Of a stretch of DNA of 13,874 nt, positions 12,336 through 13,874 are shown piece by piece (the stretch's first letter is position 1; each line of letters starts with the position of its first letter). The stretch covers positions 1 through 13,874 of the forward strand of contig DBMG01000128.1 in assembly GCA_002304785.1 (NCBI GenBank). The letters run 5' to 3'. The DNA comes from Candidatus Accumulibacter sp. UBA704 (lineage in GTDB: Bacteria; Pseudomonadota; Gammaproteobacteria; Burkholderiales; Rhodocyclaceae). The notes beneath the pieces were generated by a model, which worked only from the letters and a program-made list of their open reading frames with translations, did no database searches and had not been told where the DNA came from. Position numbers and translations under genes: made by a program.

Positions 12336-13110
12336 GGTATTCGTGCTCATCCGGTCGAAGGGTGACCTGCTGGTAACGAATCTCGCCCCGCTTCGGGTGC
12401 ATGAAGCGGCGCTCCCCCCCTTGCCGTTCTAACACGTCGTGCTGTTTCCAGAAACGAGTGAAGTCGCTGCTTGCGACTGACAGTTCGTCCACCAGGCGGA
12501 TCAACTCCGGCTCCTCCAGGGTGTTTCGGCAATCCGCGCGAAACTCGGCAGTAATGCGGCGCGCGCGGGCCTCCCAGTCCACCAGGAACGACCGGGTTTG
12601 CGGCTCGAGAAACACGAAGCGCAACAGATTGGGGGCGGGTTCGTCTGCCGCTCGCGACTGATCCAGCCAGCCGGTGAATAGTTTCGCGGCGGCATCGTTC
12701 CAGCCCAACAGATCCCAGTAACGCCCCATCAGGTAGGCCGGCACGCGTACCTCGGAGAGCAGTTCGACGAACAGGGGAGGAACGTCGTCGTTTTCTGACC
12801 GGCTTCCTTGCGGATCCCGCCGGTCGGCGATTTCGAAGAGGTAGGCGCGCTCGCCGCGGGTCAGTCGCAGATTCCCGGCCAGGCGGTCCAGCGCCTCGGC
12901 CGAAATATTGACCTCGCGTCCCTGTTCGATCCACGTGTACCAGGTTGTGCTGATGCCGACGATCTGTGCCATCTCCTCGCGGCGCAGCCCTTCCGTGCGT
13001 CGGCGACTGCCGGCGGGGAAGCCGTAATCGGCTGGCTGGCTGCGACTGCGGATGGCTTGCAGGAAAGCGGCGAGTTCCTTGCGGCGCGCACGGGCGGTTT
13101 CACTCTTCAC
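12304..13110 (-). CDS. XRE-family regulator with MmyB-like ligand-binding domain
   Basis: Transcriptional regulator of 268 residues. The N-terminal helix-turn-helix (about 8-95) has the signature RRRTEGLRREEMAQIVGIST followed by WYTWIEQGREVNISAEALDRLA. The C-terminal part (about 105-265) matches the MmyB-like domain: YWDLLGWNDAAAKLF, FLVDWEARARRITAEFRADC, FTRFWKQHDV, and FMHPKRGEI. A structure from this family holds a fatty acid, so a small hydrophobic ligand is plausible. The start is GTG at 13110; the next in-frame ATG lies inside the DNA-binding domain and is too late. The ribosome site is poor. The gene diverges from leuC across 144 nt with a palindrome, which suggests autoregulation and possibly control of leuC. 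Its stop lies within pgeF. Confidence 0.92.
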   Translation of the reverse strand: MKSETARARRKELAAFLQAIRSRSQPADYGFPAGSRRRTEGLRREEMAQIVGISTTWYTWIEQGREVNISAEALDRLAGNLRLTRGERAYLFEIADRRDPQGSRSENDDVPPLFVELLSEVRVPAYLMGRYWDLLGWNDAAAKLFTGWLDQSRAADEPAPNLLRFVFLEPQTRSFLVDWEARARRITAEFRADCRNTLEEPELIRLVDELSVASSDFTRFWKQHDVLERQGGERRFMHPKRGEIRYQQVTLRPDEHEYLKLVILKPLR

Positions 13111-13126
13111 GGTTTGTTCTCAGGCT

Positions 13127-13153
13127 AGTAGTACTTATACCAGTATAACTACT
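13127..13153. promoter_or_regulatory. Palindromic operator candidate between XRE regulator and leuC
   Basis: The core TTATAC-CA-GTATAA (13135-13148) has perfect 6-bp arms. It is flanked by AGTAG (13127-13131) and CTACT (13149-13153), which are also complementary. It lies 17-43 nt upstream of the XRE start codon and ends 5 nt before the leuC -35 box. On the minus strand it contains TATACT/TATAAG, so it probably covers the regulator's own -10. Binding by the XRE protein is inferred. Confidence 0.6.
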
Positions 13154-13157
13154 CGTC

Positions 13158-13186
13158 TTGTCAGGGTATAGAGGCGTCGTTAAGAT
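13158..13186 (+). promoter_or_regulatory. leuC promoter
   Basis: The -35 TTGTCA (13158-13163, five of six matches) is separated by exactly 17 nt from the -10 TAAGAT (13181-13186, four of six). This predicts transcription from about 13193 and a leader of about 60 nt. The leader begins with a second dyad, ACCCGG-TT-CCGGGT (13196-13209). Confidence 0.6.
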
Positions 13187-13254
13187 CACCCTCGCACCCG
13201 GTTCCGGGTTCCCGTCGATGCGCCGAACGTGGCGCTTTTCAAGGAGAAAATACG

Positions 13255-13874
13255 ATGGCCGGCAAGACCCTTTATGACAAGCTGTGGGACAGCCACGTCG
13301 TCCGCCAGGAAGCGGACGGCACCTGCCTGCTTTATATCGATCGCCACCTCGTGCATGAGGTGACCAGCCCGCAGGCGTTCGAAGGACTGCGTCTGGCCGG
13401 GCGCAAACCGTGGCGCAAGGAAACGGTGGTCGCGGTGCCCGATCACAACACGCCGACCAACCACTGGGACAAGGGCATCGAAGACCCGGTGTCGAAGCTG
13501 CAGGTCGATACGCTGGACGCCAACATCAAGGAGTTCGGCGCACAGATCTACTTCCCGTTCAAGCACGCCAACCAGGGCATCATTCACGTCATCGCGCCCG
13601 AGAACGGCGCGACGCTGCCGGGCATGACCGTCGTCTGCGGCGACAGCCACACGGCGACGCACGGCGCTTTCGGCGCACTGGCGCACGGCATCGGCACCTC
13701 CGAGGTCGAGCATGTGCTGGCTACGCAGACGCTGGTACAGAAGAAATCGAAATCCATGCTGATCAAGGTCAACGGTCAACTCGGCGCCGGAGTGACGGCC
13801 AAGGACGTGGCGCTGGCCATCATCGGGCGCATCGGTACTGCGGGCGGGACTGGGTACTGCGTCGAATTCGCCGG
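13255..13874 (+). CDS. leuC: 3-isopropylmalate dehydratase large subunit (5' part)
   Basis: Large subunit of isopropylmalate isomerase, which interconverts 2- and 3-isopropylmalate in leucine synthesis using a [4Fe-4S] cluster with LeuD. Only the first 206 of about 470 residues are present; the frame is open to the window end. Diagnostic stretches are MAGKTLYDKLWDSHVV, LLYIDRHLVHEVTSPQAFEG, VPDHNTPT, and VVCGDSHTATHGAFGALAHG. The cluster-binding cysteines lie farther on and cannot be checked. The ATG at 13255 has a perfect AAGGAG (13241-13246) 8 nt upstream. leuD and leuB usually follow in related bacteria but are outside the window. Confidence 0.96.
   Translation, partial: MAGKTLYDKLWDSHVVRQEADGTCLLYIDRHLVHEVTSPQAFEGLRLAGRKPWRKETVVAVPDHNTPTNHWDKGIEDPVSKLQVDTLDANIKEFGAQIYFPFKHANQGIIHVIAPENGATLPGMTVVCGDSHTATHGAFGALAHGIGTSEVEHVLATQTLVQKKSKSMLIKVNGQLGAGVTAKDVALAIIGRIGTAGGTGYCVEFA

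Overview
This 13.9 kb window is GC-rich, densely coded chromosomal DNA. It most resembles a betaproteobacterium, possibly of the Rhodocyclales. That placement is an inference from three things: bamD diverging from rluD-pgeF, a class I leuC, and the general style of the proteins. No sequence search was possible. I see no tRNA, rRNA, CRISPR array, insertion sequence or phage gene.

Region 1 (1-5496, all + strand). The window opens inside a hybrid sensor histidine kinase; only the end of the ATPase domain, a receiver domain and a C-terminal Hpt domain remain. Next comes a compact operon: a TRAP transporter (dctP, dctQ, dctM), then a D-2-hydroxyacid dehydrogenase, then a small DUF3293 protein. dctQ/dctM overlap by 4 nt and the following gaps are 7 and 12 nt. 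A strong hairpin followed by T5 lies between dctP and dctQ and probably makes the binding protein more abundant than the membrane subunits. The simplest reading is uptake and oxidation (or reduction of the oxo form) of a small organic acid, perhaps sensed by the upstream kinase.

Region 2 (5577-9594). A large regulatory protein fuses a complete Hanks-type Ser/Thr kinase, an HDOD domain and a GAF domain. It converges, with a 2-nt gap, on an orphan NhaR-like LysR regulator on the minus strand. A 335-nt gene-free stretch with a good minus-strand -10 box and an inverted repeat follows, then a small lipoprotein with YXWGXW-type repeats.

Region 3 (9621-12335). bamD (outer-membrane assembly lipoprotein, minus strand) is divergent from rluD (23S rRNA pseudouridine synthase) and pgeF (polyphenol oxidase/laccase-domain protein). 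The bamD start codon lies against or over the likely rluD start. rluD has a very acidic C-terminal tail and overlaps pgeF by 17 nt.

Region 4 (12304-13874). A minus-strand XRE regulator with an MmyB-like ligand domain overlaps the end of pgeF tail to tail by 32 nt. It is divergent from leuC, which runs off the window. The 144-nt divergent region carries a near-perfect palindrome just upstream of a well-formed leuC promoter. I found no clearly novel multi-gene system. The points most worth a second look are the kinase-HDOD-GAF fusion, the intra-operon terminator in the TRAP locus, and the palindrome between the XRE regulator and leuC.
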